Assembly: GCF_021917145.1 (NCBI RefSeq)
Contig: NC_061062.1
Span: 12,656,282 to 12,720,281, forward strand
Reading direction: 5' to 3'
Length of the DNA stretch: 64,000 nucleotides
DNA from: Hypomesus transpacificus
Lineage: Eukaryota > Chordata > Actinopteri > Osmeriformes > Osmeridae
Shown: positions 1-11,609 of the stretch, in pieces
How positions within the stretch are numbered: the first letter of the stretch is position 1
How the letters are laid out: every line of letters begins with the position of its first letter
Program-made: the position numbers and the translations under genes
Notes under the pieces: generated by a model
Database searches by the model: none
What the model was told of the DNA's origin: nothing
The model's input: only the letters and a program-made list of their open reading frames with translations

Positions 1-182
1 GGAACTGTGGACACAAAATACATTACCTGTGGATCAGTAATCCACAGTTCTCCCTGTGGGATTTAAGAAACTTGAATAGAACCATATCATTGTTTAAATG
101 TTTTATTCTAAGAATGTCCAGTGTATTACAAAACAGAAACACTCCTTCCTGTATTCATGTGTCATCCTCTCTCCCACCCCAG

Positions 183-1597
183 GCTGGTACAACCGTCTGT
201 ACATTCACTTCACCCTGCGGCGCCACATCTTCTTCTTCCTGCTCCAGACCTACTTTCCCGCCACCCTCATGGTCATGCTGTCCTGGGTGTCCTTCTGGAT
301 CGACCGCAGGGCTGTGCCCGCCAGGGTCCCTCTGGGTAGGACACCCTCCCCGCTCTCAGGCTTTGGACAGGTCTCCTAAGAAAGCTTGGTAGCATTAAGT
401 GGATAGATGTTACCACTTGGTAACCTTGAGCCTAAGAATGAGCTACTGTAGAAGAGTGCTGCACCATCATTTGAGCTGTATTTTCATTAAGATCACCTAC
501 CTTACGGTATACTGCCAAACTTGTCGAATAGTCCTCGTTTCTCCACTGCCTGTCTATCTCAGGGATCACCACCGTGCTGACCATGTCCACCATCATCACC
601 GGGGTGAATGCCTCTATGCCCAGGGTGTCCTACATTAAGGCGGTGGACATCTACCTGTGGGTCAGTTTTGTCTTCGTCTTCCTCTCCGTCATAGAGTACG
701 CAGCCGTCAATTACCTCTCAACTGTACAGGAGAGGAAAGAGAGGAAACTAAGGGAGAGGGTGAGTGGAAAAAATATTTTGTATTCGTCATGTACTTCCTC
801 CAAGTTAATTTATTGAACTGTTGAATTGATCTGGATGTTGTCATGATTGCGAAAAGTAGTTTTTCAACAGTTGACATGTTTTCCCCTTACATGCTTTCTA
901 GGGAAAACGTGATATGAATCTGATTTTCCAAAAAACGATATTAGTCTGGTCAAATGTATTTAAGTGTTATTATGAGGATTTATTTTTAGGTTTGCATCTG
1001 GGGTGCAATGTTGCTCAAGTTAAGTTTCTTCCATCTGCCGTATTTTCGCGGCATATGGAGCTAAACTGATTATGTTGCCTGAAGAAGTAAATTTTCCTCA
1101 CAAACATCCTATTAGAACTTATCCTCATGTGATGCCCTAGTTAAAAAATCTTAAGGAAGTAGATGAGTCCCTTCAAGTCCTCAGATTTATGAAAAATGTT
1201 GCCTGTTAAAAGTTATCATCTACCTCCTGTCTCCCTCAACAACATAAACAAATACACATACTGTATATAAAACACATTTTCTTCCTTTTTGCAGTTGCCA
1301 TGTACCTGCGGCATTGGCAACCCTGACGATATGATGACAGACCCCCAGATCACAGGCTACACCACCATGGAGGTCAACGCCACAAGGAATTATGGGATGC
1401 CGGAGAACGGCAGCCGCCAGGAGCGGATGCTGGCCCAGGTGGCGCTGGGGGACCCTCAGATCACGGGTCAGGTGAGGAGCTCCAGAGGATACGTCAACAT
1501 CTGGATTGACACCCATGCCATAGACAAGTACTCAAGGGTCATCTTCCCAGGGGCCTACGCTCTCTTCAACATTGTCTACTGGTCCATATACTGCTAA
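183..1597 (+). CDS. gabrr1: GABA-A receptor subunit rho-1, 3' part (last three coding exons)
   Basis: This is a pentameric ligand-gated chloride channel subunit of the rho (GABA-C) class, a plasma-membrane receptor best known from retinal bipolar cells. Three exons are seen: 183-335, 563-759 and 1295-1597, with TAA at 1595-1597. Each is bounded by consensus AG/GT and the phases agree. The first exon carries M1 ([21 protein letters not shown]). The second carries the M2 pore helix ([20 protein letters not shown]) and M3. The last carries the variable cytoplasmic loop and M4, ending YWSIYC. The loop motif MPENG and the pattern [16 protein letters not shown] favour rho-1 over rho-2. Linkage to pm20d2, as in mammals, supports the same call. 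The ligand-binding domain lies left of the window. The gene is convergent with pm20d2. Confidence 0.93.
709..714 (+). other. Cytoplasmic side of M3, splice-proximal coding segment (no separate feature)
   Basis: These bases are part of the second visible gabrr1 exon just after M3. They are listed only to say that no polyadenylation hexamer lies inside the coding exons. The likely gabrr1 signal is AATAAA at 2709-2714. Confidence 0.2.
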
Positions 1598-2714
1598 CCC
1601 TGGGCCTCGTGTTCGTCTGGCCCCTGTGTGACTCACCCAAGGCAGACTCGGGAGAACAGGGACCATGTCAAAGACTCTGGAGCCCAGGCGACTACACTAC
1701 CTTGACAAAGGTCCACAAGGAGAGAAGGACCACATGCTTGTTTTGGTTTCCTTTTGAATTTGAGAGAGACTGAAAAACTGTTTATAAATGCAAGGTGAAC
1801 TTTGCCTTCTAGACCCAGCCTCTTAAACTAATTAAATCAGTTCTTAATTTATTTTTCAGTGTGTGTGTGTGTGCGTTTGCATGACAACAGAAAATGCAAG
1901 GTGTTCGGTTGAATTCCTATTCAGATGTAACTTCATTGGACTAGAAGATTATTCCAGTTTATGAATCTTAAAGTTGAAGAAAACGTATCATGTATTTTGT
2001 TGATGTTGGTAACAACAAGAGGCAACAGATGCTTGACTTAAAGTCAAATCCGTTTGCAAAGGGGTGTGAACTGGACGAGGCCCTTGGACTGTATGTAACA
2101 GCAACACTCCCACATGCCCCAGTAACGATTAATCGGGTGGTAAGTTTCCTTTTTGTTTTAGCGGTTCAATAGAATAACATTGTTAAATAGATGCTTCCTT
2201 TTGCTATAAAAGAAAATAACAATAGCTTGTCTTTTTAAGCAATTACTGTATCACTTAAATCACTCATCCACTCAATAATAACACTGGCATAAAAGGTGTG
2301 GATTGTTTGCCTTGACAATGAAAGGACATGACACAAAAAATAGGAAAAGCACAATTGTTCACTAATTTCAGCTGTAAACTGAGTTTGTGTAATAGTACTG
2401 TACAAAAAACAATGAATTGAATACTGTAAATCCACTTAAATCCTTGATAATCACATCTTTTTTTGTTACAGGTATTTTGTACTACTGAAGCGCATGTCCT
2501 TATGTGTAGTTGGGCTTTGAGGTACATTGTACTAGTGGTTAGGTATTAGCATTGTCTTTAACATTTTGATACGTCTGAATCAGGTAGATATTTTCTTATA
2601 GCCACATAATGGATATTTATTGTCTTACTGCAAAAATCCTGATGCATCAATATCAGTATTATCTCTCAACACAAGCTACATTTTGTAATGGTCATTATCA
2701 AACATTTAAATAAA
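1598..2714 (+). other. gabrr1 3' UTR and flank up to a polyadenylation signal
   Basis: The sequence after the gabrr1 stop is AT-rich with no credible coding exon. It has a short GT run near 1860. AATAAA at 2709-2714 is the first good polyadenylation hexamer on the plus strand, giving a 3' UTR of about 1.1 kb. The exact cleavage site is unknown. Confidence 0.4.
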
Positions 2715-2855
2715 TGTGATGTTTTTTTGGACAGAAAAGAGTGTCAATTACTAAAAATTTAAATTTCTACAACATGATATCCCATTCTATACAGATGAGT
2801 CAAAGACACGCTTCTACAGCTCTATGGGTCTATGAGCAGCAAACATTCAAATCTT

Positions 2856-3047
2856 CATTTACATTTAGTCATTTAGCAGACGCTCTTATCCAGAGCGACT
2901 TACAGTAAGTACAGGGACATTCCCCCAGAATAGAATACAGTAGGGTGAAGTGCCTTGCCCAAAGACACAACGTCATTTGGCGGGGAATCGATCCGGCAAC
3001 CTTCTGATTACCAGTCCGACTCCCTCACCGCTCAGCCATCTGAATCC
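2856..3047 (-). repeat. tRNA-derived SINE, reverse orientation, copy 1
   Basis: On the minus strand this reads as a tRNA-like head with an A-box-like GGCTGAGCGGTGAGGGAG and a B-box-like GGATCGATTCC. A body with GGCAAGGCACTTCACCC follows, then the widespread teleost tail GTCGCTCTGGATAAGAGCGTC and AAATGTAAATG. It matches copies at 4517-4709 (minus) and 47767-47950 (plus). It lies between the convergent ends of gabrr1 and pm20d2. Confidence 0.75.
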
Positions 3048-3181
3048 CTTCATAACATCTTAGGCAGCTTGATGCTAATAGGATTTCTAGTATCAGTTAT
3101 TAATTCATTGTAAAAGCAAGGAGTTAATTAATTTATTTAATTTCTATTTAAGGTCATGGAATGTTAAATGTAAATGTATTC

Positions 3182-3187
3182 TTTATT
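3182..3187 (-). terminator. pm20d2 polyadenylation signal
   Basis: TTTATT on the plus strand is AATAAA on the minus strand, 38 bp beyond the pm20d2 stop codon. It implies a very short 3' UTR. Confidence 0.5.
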
Positions 3188-3224
3188 CATGATAAAATCC
3201 ATCCACAGGTGGTGGAGCAGTGTT

Positions 3225-5951
3225 TCAGGGCAGGTTCTTGGCTGTGTCAATGCCACTGACTCCAGCCTCCTGGGTCAGTGTGGCCTGGGTCAGTGTGGCC
3301 TGGGTCAGTGTGGCCTGGGTCAGTGTGGCCTGTCTGAAGGCCTGTCTGACCTTCTGCAGCAGCTCAGGGCAGCACATCACATCTACTGCAGTCATGGCCA
3401 GAGCCTTGGCTGTCCTCAGGGTGTACAACTGGGCCTTCTCCGCACCTTAGGACGGGCAGGAAAATAAAGATACCCTAGAGTTTATCAGAAGACCATGAGA
3501 TATGATATTGCACTGAACGTTCTTACAAACTATGAGGGTTTTTTCGTATCGAGTGTCCGTGGAGAATGTTACTTTATGACAAATCATAGCCTGTGGATGC
3601 GACCGTGCTGCAACTTATTGGTCACACAGCCAACACATTACTAACACTGCGGGCATTCCACCCAAGAAACACTACTGATGACTGACGTTTGAACGCTCCG
3701 ACCAGGAAGTGAGTGCTGGCGTACCTGCAGCAGTAGTGTACTCCTTAGTGTGGTTCAGGGCATCAGAGCCGATGTAGAAGAAAGGATGGATCCCAGGAAC
3801 AACAAACGATACGTTCCCAAAGTCAGTGGAACCTGAGAAGACGCACAAAAATGTCCTGCTCTTAAAACTCCAATCTCGTTTGAAAAGATTGCAAAAGAAA
3901 TACCTCTGTATTTATTGTATGCACTGTGCATCACTCTCAAATCCACACTGTGTTCTGGCCTTCATGTAACATCTGTTTATGCAATATTTCTCACCGGAAA
4001 AGTTCTGTGGCTTCTCCTCGAACTGAACTCCCAAGGTCCTCCCGTTTTCCACATACAGTTGTTCCAGTGTGGAGTTAGGGAGAATGTTGCAGTAAGCATG
4101 GTGTGGATAGGTTACCTCCACCTACAAATACGAAATTGTACTCATGGCCCATCAAGATTTTAAAGTAAATTAAATGTTTCAGCAGGGTTTAAATCTAAGG
4201 AGCCTAGACTAAACTAACCATTTTAACAGAACTAAACAATGAAGCTTAACAAAAGGTCAGATGGCAAAGAAAGAAAATAAGCTATTTTGCGCATGCTCAC
4301 TTGGCAGCCTGTTGCCATGGCAGCAGACCTGAAGCAAGCCTCAGCCTTGGCTTTGAGCACATCCAGGTCTTTGAAGAGTGGTGTGCGCAGGTAGAACTCC
4401 AGCTCGGTGTAGTCCGGGATGATGTTAGGCTTCACACCGCCATGTTTGATGATGCCTGGAGGAGAACACACAATGAGGGAACATGGAGATGAAAACCAGG
4501 GCAGATAACACACAATTACATTACATTTCAACATTTAGCAGACGCTGTTATCCAGAGCGACTTAAAGTAAGTACAGGGACATTCTCCCCGAGGCAAGTAG
4601 GGTGAAGTGCCTTGCCCAAGGACACAACGTCATTGGGCATGGCTGGGAATCGAACCAGCAACCTTCTGATTACTAGCCCGATTCCCTAACGCTCAGCCAC
4701 CTGACTCCACGAGCGATGTGTACGAGCAATGTGTGAAACACTGAATGAAACAGAGGTAAACTGTTGAGGTAAAAAGTACAGTACAGTATCAACAAACCAC
4801 CCCACTCCTGGTCACCGTGTCTCTAGTAACCAAGCTCCCCCCCCCATCCCTCACCATGAAGCCTCCAGTCAGGCTTTATCTGTTGCCGCAGGGCAGACAG
4901 GTTGCTGTAGGCCAGCACAGCTGCATCCAGGGCGTTCACCCCTTCCCAGGGGTATGCTGCTGCATGGGAAGCCTTCCCATGGTACTTCACTGTCACGCTG
5001 AGACACAAAATGGAGGTTAAGGGTAGCTAGGGTGATGTTGACTTAGACTGAGAACAAGCTGCATTCAAATGCTATACCACAAAGCTATTCCCACCTTAGT
5101 TTGATCTAACATAGATCTGAATAGTTTCTTTAAAAAAAAAAAGAAAAAAAGGAGAAAATAAAGGACGGTACAACTTATTCAAACAACAAATCTTACTCTA
5201 TGATGGACACACAGGGCAGAAAGGCTACATCTTGCTGAGCGGGGTGGGCCATGAAGACCAGGTCCATGTCTTCAAACGCTCCAGCAAGGATCAAGTCAAC
5301 CTTCCCCCCTCCATCTTCTTCTGCTGGGGTCCCTATGACGGTGACCTTACAGGACATAGTTAGTCGGCACTCAAAGTCGTATCCAATTAGGTGCCTGCCT
5401 ATTATATACCCGAACTGAAGGTTGTACATTCTGATGAGTTGTATACGTTTTCAGCCATTTAATTCTGATAGTGAAAAATTGTATGGCACTAATTGCAGGT
5501 ACAGTAAATGTTCACATGCTTACTTTTGGCTTTTTACCTTGAAACGGAATGGAAGATCTGGTTCACCTTCCAACGCATCTTTTAGCCCCAGTGCAGCTGC
5601 AGCTCCAACCTCTGCTATGAGGTTGTGCCCACATGCATGCCCAATGCCTGGCAGTGCATCGTACTCGCAAAGAAAGCCTACATTCAAAATACTGTCACCC
5701 TCCCTGCCACCAGAAGGACACCACGTTGCCAAAAATGCTGTTGCTAGTTTATAGTTGGTTACAACGGACCATGATGTATCTTCGGTGAAAAAACGCACTA
5801 GTCTGTCGTGGGATTGTTTCTCGTCATATGCGAGTTCAGGACAGTTCCACAAATCTCGACTCAAAGCGAAAAGTTTGTCTTGATTTTTGTCAATAGATAG
5901 TTGTATTTTGTCTTTTAACACTTTCTTACGAGACTGAATGTCCTGAGCCAT
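3225..5951 (-). CDS. pm20d2: M20-family peptidase PM20D2 (beta-alanyl-lysine dipeptidase-like)
   Basis: The family hydrolyses dipeptides with basic residues, such as beta-alanyl-lysine, and is linked to carnosine quality control in the cytosol. Seven coding exons in order are 5951-5538, 5345-5197, 4997-4855, 4455-4301, 4121-3995, 3832-3725 and 3445-3225. All phases join, giving 438 residues against about 436 in human (recalled). Metallopeptidase landmarks are [15 protein letters not shown] in exon 1, [11 protein letters not shown] and MAHPAQQD in exon 2, and the dimerisation-domain opening YHGKASHAA in exon 3. STDFGN and [10 protein letters not shown] in exon 6 fit the second half of the catalytic domain. 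The start ATG at 5951 opens [10 protein letters not shown]. The last exon holds four in-frame 15-bp repeats encoding ATLTQ just before the stop, which is odd for this family. A reverse SINE lies in the intron between 4854 and 4456. Confidence 0.93.
3272..3332 (-). repeat. 15-bp coding minisatellite in the last pm20d2 exon
   Basis: Four tandem copies of a 15-bp unit (plus strand GGCCTGGGTCAGTGT) translate in the pm20d2 frame as ATLTQ repeats. The unit length keeps the frame, so copy number only changes the length of the C-terminal tail. Confidence 0.9.
4517..4709 (-). repeat. tRNA-derived SINE, reverse orientation, copy 2
   Basis: This is the same element as at 2856-3047: the tail motif ATTTAGCAGACGC and a B-box-like GGTTCGATTCC are read on the minus strand. 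It is inserted in the pm20d2 intron between exons 3 and 4. Confidence 0.75.
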
Positions 5952-7924
5952 AGCAGAATTTAAAATTGTTCATACCACAATACCAGCGTAAGGATTTTAT
6001 CAGTGCTTCCAGACAATGCAGCACACCTTCTAAAAGGTGAAAGTTGTTTATATTGTTCTTTTTCTATAGCAAATGACACCTCCGTATGCAATTGGGGCGC
6101 AGGTACTCTGTCGCCATCTAGTGTGTGGAGTAAGAACAATTCTACATTATTGTCGTGTCATGGTCGTCAATATTTTATTAATGCCAAATGCAATTGGCAA
6201 TTTTTTACTTGAGATATTATTTTTAATCATTGTTTTATTGATTAACATGTTAAATAGATTTTAAAAACAGCAAAACATGTTCCATCTTTTTCCATGATGA
6301 CACTAGAGGGACTCAGTGTAGCATGCATGTGCCATTGAAAAAAGTGTATTCGCCACATTTATTTCTGTTTTAATTTGTTAAACAGGACAGGAGGCTATGT
6401 ATTGCTAACCTTTTGTAAACCTAATCAAAATGTTAAAGAAACCGATTCATGTATGCTGAGTACTTCCAATGGTCACTGCCAGGAATAATAAGACTGCTGT
6501 AGTTAACTGTGAAGTACCTCAGGATGAGACTATCTGAGTGAGTAGAGATTGACCCACAAGCTCAATTAAGTGATACATGAATAAAAACAATGCCCTACAG
6601 CTGTCACACACTATGGCTGACAACCCTTGTGTGTGCGTGTTTGAGAAGGACAGAGAGAGAGAGAGAGAGTGAGAGTGTTGCATGTGTGTGTTTGTGTGTT
6701 TTTAATTACAAGTCTTAGACAATGTGTTTGCATAAAAAGGCTTCTTGTGTGAGTTTGAGGTTAATTGGGGTCTCAGTCAGTCACAGGGGGGGCATGTTGA
6801 CGAACAGCACAAATCAAGCTGTCATGAAGACTGTCTTCTGACAGGAGCTGTCAGTCAGCTGTCTTTAAGCCCCAGTGCCAGTGTCACTCTCTATTGTGTG
6901 TCAATTAAGGGTTCACTGAGGGAGTCACCCATGTGGTTGCTTTTGTTTTATTCAATGATTTGATTAGTGGACATCTGTGTCATTTCACATCCCTTCTTTG
7001 TTCATTCTTGTGCTTATGATGAGTCGTTAAAGTGGTCATCTGATCTGTTTAACAGACAAAAAGTAATCTTTCTTGAGCTTCTTAAATCAAGACATCCGTA
7101 TTACAGCTTTTCAGTCATAAATTATGTATTATTACCCATGGTATTAACCTCCAGACAGACCTCAACGTGACGTCTGCCTCTGAATTAGAGGTGTTGAAAA
7201 TTCAACACCTACTCAACTGGTGAAAAAACACCTATCTTTAAATCAAACTGAGTAGGAGGCAGTGAAAGCTGAAGGTAGTGTCAGAAACAAAAGCCTTTGG
7301 TTTTAGAGAATGAACTGACATTTACAAGATTCAATATCTGAAGTAACCTATGACATGTCACCTCGATCTCGTTGGAGAAGTTTTGAGAGGTGTCATGGAA
7401 GCTGGAGTTAAGTGGGTGGTGTTTAATGCACATACAGGCGTCACCGCATCAGAAGCTCCCCAGGGAGTAGTCTGATGACAGACAGAATAATGCTGTCTCC
7501 ACGCAAGGAGATGAGAGGGAACAATGTGTGATAAACTTGTGTGTGTGTGTATGTCTGCTTTTCTTTTTTGTGTGTTTGACAGAGACCCAAGTGTTGACAT
7601 GAGCCTCATGTGTACCTTAGTAATCTGTCAGTGTGTGTCAGCATTGCCAGAAATGATCAGATCCCAATCCTCTGAGTATACCTCTTTTAAACAAACTAGA
7701 GAGGGTACCATTTCTGGGGAAATTGTGAGGTGTACTTGCATCGGTTGTAGATGGGCTAGTTATTTCTGTATATAAAAATGCATACTTATTATTTACAGTA
7801 TAAAGATTGCATAGATTTAAAAGCATACAATGTTGCTGCTCATTTACATACCTAGCTATATGTTCGTCACCAACAATGTAGTGCATACATCGACGGTGTT
7901 TTAAAGTTGGAAAATAGATAAGGC
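5952..7924. other. Gene-free sequence upstream of pm20d2
   Basis: No exon-like reading frame is convincing here. The first 250 bp upstream of the pm20d2 ATG should hold its promoter, but I see no TATA box. Short GA and GT runs lie at 6650-6710. Confidence 0.4.
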
Positions 7925-8070
7925 TAAGTAGAGCTAGCACAGTCTAGATTCGCATTTTAACCACGTTTCCTGCAATAAGTAGAGCTACCACAGTCTAGTT
8001 ACACATTTCAACCACATTTCCTGCAAGAAGTAGAGCTACCACAGTCTAGATACACATTTCAACCACGTTT
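7925..8070. repeat. Three-copy tandem repeat, unit about 51 bp
   Basis: AAGTAGAGCTA followed by CACAGTCTAG and ACACATTTCAACCAC recurs at about 7925, 7977 and 8028 with a few substitutions. It is non-coding. Confidence 0.85.
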
Positions 8071-8149
8071 TTCTTCGATAACAGAATAGATGTTGAGGTT
8101 AGTAGTCTAATAGTTTCACCAATTGAAAAACAAATCTCTTTATAATCTC

Positions 8150-8290
8150 ATAGTGTGTGTGTGTGTATACCCATGTTTGTTTTGGTGTGTATATATGTGT
8201 GTTTGCATTATGTGCATGCCTATGCGATAGTGTGTGTAAGCACGCACATGCATGTGCATGCATATATGAGTGTGAAAGTGTGTGTGTTTT
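8150..8290. repeat. Imperfect GT/CA microsatellite
   Basis: Stretches of GTGTGTGT with interruptions, including TATATGTGTG and GTGCATGCATATAT. No coding signal. Confidence 0.7.
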
Positions 8291-9129
8291 TGCACTCTGC
8301 CTGAGACTGGCCATCCTATGATTTATGTCACATCAGTGCACAGAGAGAGAGAGAATATCACACCTCTTTCACTGCAGCTGAAATGCATTCACACGTCTGA
8401 TTAGTCTGTGGTACCTACTGGTCGGAGACCATGGGGGGACTCTTCCTGTAACATGCCTGTCTCAGAGAGGTCTGGAGGACAAAACAAAGCAGCCCCTTAG
8501 GACAACGTTTTCCAGAAAAAATAAATAAAGCTCAAACATAAAGCTCGCCCGAAACCTCAGCATTTACATTGTGATGCAAAATCACGCTTCTCTCTCCTCA
8601 TTTAAATCTATGCCTGGGATTCTTTTTCTTTTGTACCTGCATTATAATCTGCTGTGGATGGTGTCTCTCAGCCTGCTTACTAGGGGCTCATGCAGCTGCC
8701 CCGTAACTCCCAGCCCACTCCTGGAGAGTCTTCTTTCTTTGTGAAGCTAGAAAAAATGCCCCTGTCAGTCTCAATAATGTCAGCCTTTGTTGCGAGTCTG
8801 GCTGAACCATGTGGTTTTGGGTTGTTAGGCCGAGCAGGGCAGAGGAGAGCCCCCCCCCCTCCCTTCACACAGTCAGTGTGAGCAGAGTAGGGGGAGAGAG
8901 AGGAAGACCAACCAAACGGGTCTCTGAAAAAGGTTAGCAGGGTCTTATGGGTAAGCCTGGAGTGCAGAGACAAAAACAAGCCTCAAGTGGAATTTAAGAG
9001 GTAGTGGTGCAGTAGTGTCAGACCATTTATTTACCACTTATTTCTATTTGGAATATTGCATATATCCACACATTTATTTAGAAGGAAAAGTATCTTTTTC
9101 TAGTCTTTTGTCTAAAACGAAGGGGAGAA

Positions 9130-9450
9130 AAAGTTCTATTTGGTTTATTTACGATTGCTTCAAGGTGGATTTATTGTTGATTTAAGTCCTCCAAACCCCA
9201 TTAATAAAACATCCCTTGTGCTGCTGGGCGAGGCAGTTCCGTGCAACCACATTCAGGGTGGACAAATTAAACAGGTAACGCTTTATCATCCTGAATACTA
9301 ATGGGCTGCGTGTATTCTACAACACAGTAGTGTTTACTCCGATTTTTTGATCCCCCAGCTGCTGATGGTGGCAAGCCAGGGTCACACAGTCTGGGCAGGT
9401 GCCTGAGACCTGCCAGTGCATCCTCAGGTGGACTTTACTGCAAGGCTGTC
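9130..9450. promoter_or_regulatory. Candidate conserved non-coding block in the cnr1 desert
   Basis: This block is complex and carries homeodomain-type cores (CCATTAATAAAA, ACTAATGGGC, CAAATTAAACAGG), unlike the low-complexity DNA on either side. That texture is typical of vertebrate enhancers, but conservation cannot be tested here. Confidence 0.25.
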
Positions 9451-9538
9451 TTAACAACTAGATTAAATAGCTCTGTGTTTTTTTTCCTTCTCTTTTCTTT
9501 CACGGAATCAAAGGCACAGCCAGAGCTGGGACTGCAGG

Positions 9539-9640
9539 CACACACAAACACACACACACAACCACACATAAAACACACTCCCTCACAATCTCACACATGT
9601 GCAATTACAAAAACACATAGCCACACACACATACACAGTC
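9539..9640. repeat. CA-rich microsatellite
   Basis: Runs of CACACAAACACACACACAC with imperfect extensions to about 9640. Non-coding. Confidence 0.75.
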
Positions 9641-10343
9641 ATCCCACTCTGAAGCCGGTCAACATGTCAGCTGGAAAGCTTGAGTGCTAATTGGTTGCTC
9701 TCCCATGGGAACACTTGAGACCTCCTCGTGCTCCTCTGTGGCTTTGAGCTAATGTGATTGGCTACGGCTGGCCTTTCCATCCATACTCCTGAATAATACA
9801 CATAGTTAATATTCTATCCTCATTGAAGTCTCATCATAAGTCGTGCTGAGAAAAGAAGTGCAATTTCTATCAGCCTTCCTTGACATTTTAAAATATGTAT
9901 TGGGATACTTTCGATGCCAATTTAGACACTGTTCCGTCCAAGCTCATAGTTCAATTTGTTTCCTTTATTACCTGTTCTTTTCATCTGTGAATGTTACACA
10001 TGTGCTTACCAAATTGTATTTTATTTTTATAAATGTTATTATTATAAATGTGTATCTGAATCTGCAACATAACAATTAATATCCTTTACAGTAATGATGC
10101 ACACAAAAAATGCTACCCTGCCTGATAAGCATGTCTGGTTGAAAATCGATAAAACAACTCATTATTAAACATTTACTTATTAATTGATGCCTAACTGGAC
10201 CTTTAAGCAGACAACCAAAAAATCTGTAGCTAATTACACCACAATTTTATGGCTCTTCCCTTTGGCACTTATTTTGGTTGTTCACAATGTGTGCTTCATG
10301 TTTTGGCTACTTGCAATGTTTTTGGGGCTATCTAGTTGTTATT

Positions 10344-10487
10344 GGCCGGGTTTCCCAGATTCGTTAAGAAGATCTTAACGCTCAGAGCTTCTTTGGAGCG
10401 TTCTAAGAATGCTCTAGAACGCTCTTAGAACGTTCTTAAGAAGCTCTTAGTGTTAAGTGCTTCTTAACGAATCTGGGAAACCCGGCC
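10344..10487. mobile_element. 144-bp palindromic MITE-like element, copy A
   Basis: The left end GGCCGGGTTTCCCAGATTCG is mirrored exactly by the inverted right end, followed inward by GTTAAGAAG on both arms. The whole element can fold into one long hairpin. A second copy of identical length lies at 46002-46145. No internal ORF exists. It directly abuts a SINE tail fragment at 10505-10575. Confidence 0.85.
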
Positions 10488-10504
10488 GTGACCTATGCAC
10501 TTTG

Positions 10505-10575
10505 TAAAGCTCTCTCTTGGAAGTCGCTTTGGATAAAAGCGTCCGCTAAATGAATACATGTAAACGTAAATGTAA
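10505..10575 (+). repeat. Truncated SINE tail
   Basis: GTCGCTTTGGATAAAAGCGTC followed by GCTAAATGAATACATGTAAA is the 3' tail shared by teleost SINEs. Its tRNA-like head is missing, and the 144-bp palindrome lies where the body should be. Confidence 0.7.
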
Positions 10576-10919
10576 AATGGATATTGATTTAGCAGTTCCA
10601 CCAACTAGTTGGCATTTATTAGAATTAATAGATTGACATGATACAGCTGATATATTGTACAGCTCCTACTTACATGTTATGATTTTCGGTGTTAGGTTCT
10701 GTATCTATTTACAGGTAAATAGATTACTACTATCCTCAAACCAGAATTGCTCACACTTGGAGTCCTAATGGGGTGCACTGTGATTAGGTGTAAACTGGGG
10801 ATATTTATGTAGACAAATGGAAATTTGAAATTACACACCAGGGTTTCTACATCCCAATAGGGAGATCTAATCAGACATTTGATGACTAACATAAAACTGT
10901 CTGAGAGGCCATCGCAGAA

Positions 10920-11130
10920 TCAGGCAATGATAATTTCACAGGAAACCGTGACAATGGTACTCACCATAGGGCCCTCTTCACAAGCTGATTAAAAATGGAA
11001 ACTAATGGCATTGAAATGGAGCCTATTGTGAGCTTGGCTTCCTGCAATCAGCAATTACTGGGAAGATTTAGCCTAATAACAGTCTTATTCACACTGCGTG
11101 CAGCTACTAGGAGTGAAAAGAGCCAGACTT
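10920..11130. promoter_or_regulatory. Candidate conserved enhancer block
   Basis: Complex sequence with a high density of TAAT and ATTA cores (GCTGATTAAAAATGG, AACTAATGGCATTG, CAGCAATTACTGGG). It lies about 7 kb upstream of the cnr1 coding exon. No ORF. A regulatory role is inferred from texture only. Confidence 0.3.
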
Positions 11131-11550
11131 CACACCATCCCACTCTTCTATCTTGTGTTCCGGTGTGACGATACTCAACTTTGTGTTATAACTGAAAACA
11201 TTTGGCCGTGATATTTGTGATACAATTGTTTATTTCAGAGTCTACATTTTCCCTTTATCTCCTATGCTGTTGAGGTCAAAATGTCATTGTTCTTTTCTGT
11301 CACTCATCTTACAAACAATATAAAATCCTGGAAACTACCCCCTTTTGATACTGTTAGAGGAGAGACTGTTTTGCATTCAAATAAAAGGATGATAAAACAA
11401 CATAAGTGGAAAAACAGCCTTCAAAGGACGATTCCAATTTCCTAATATTCTAGATTGTGATCCTGCATTTCTACCACCATACTGTGACATTAAACTGACT
11501 TTGTCCCTGGCTGCCCCAAAGCTCGTACATCATTGTCATGATGCCTTCTA

Positions 11551-11609
11551 GCACACACACATACACACAAACACACACACACACACCTACATACATACAG
11601 AGAGAGAGA
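11551..11609. repeat. CA microsatellite
   Basis: ACACACACATACACACAAACACACACAC continues into CATACATACAGAGAGAGAGA. Simple sequence. Confidence 0.7.
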
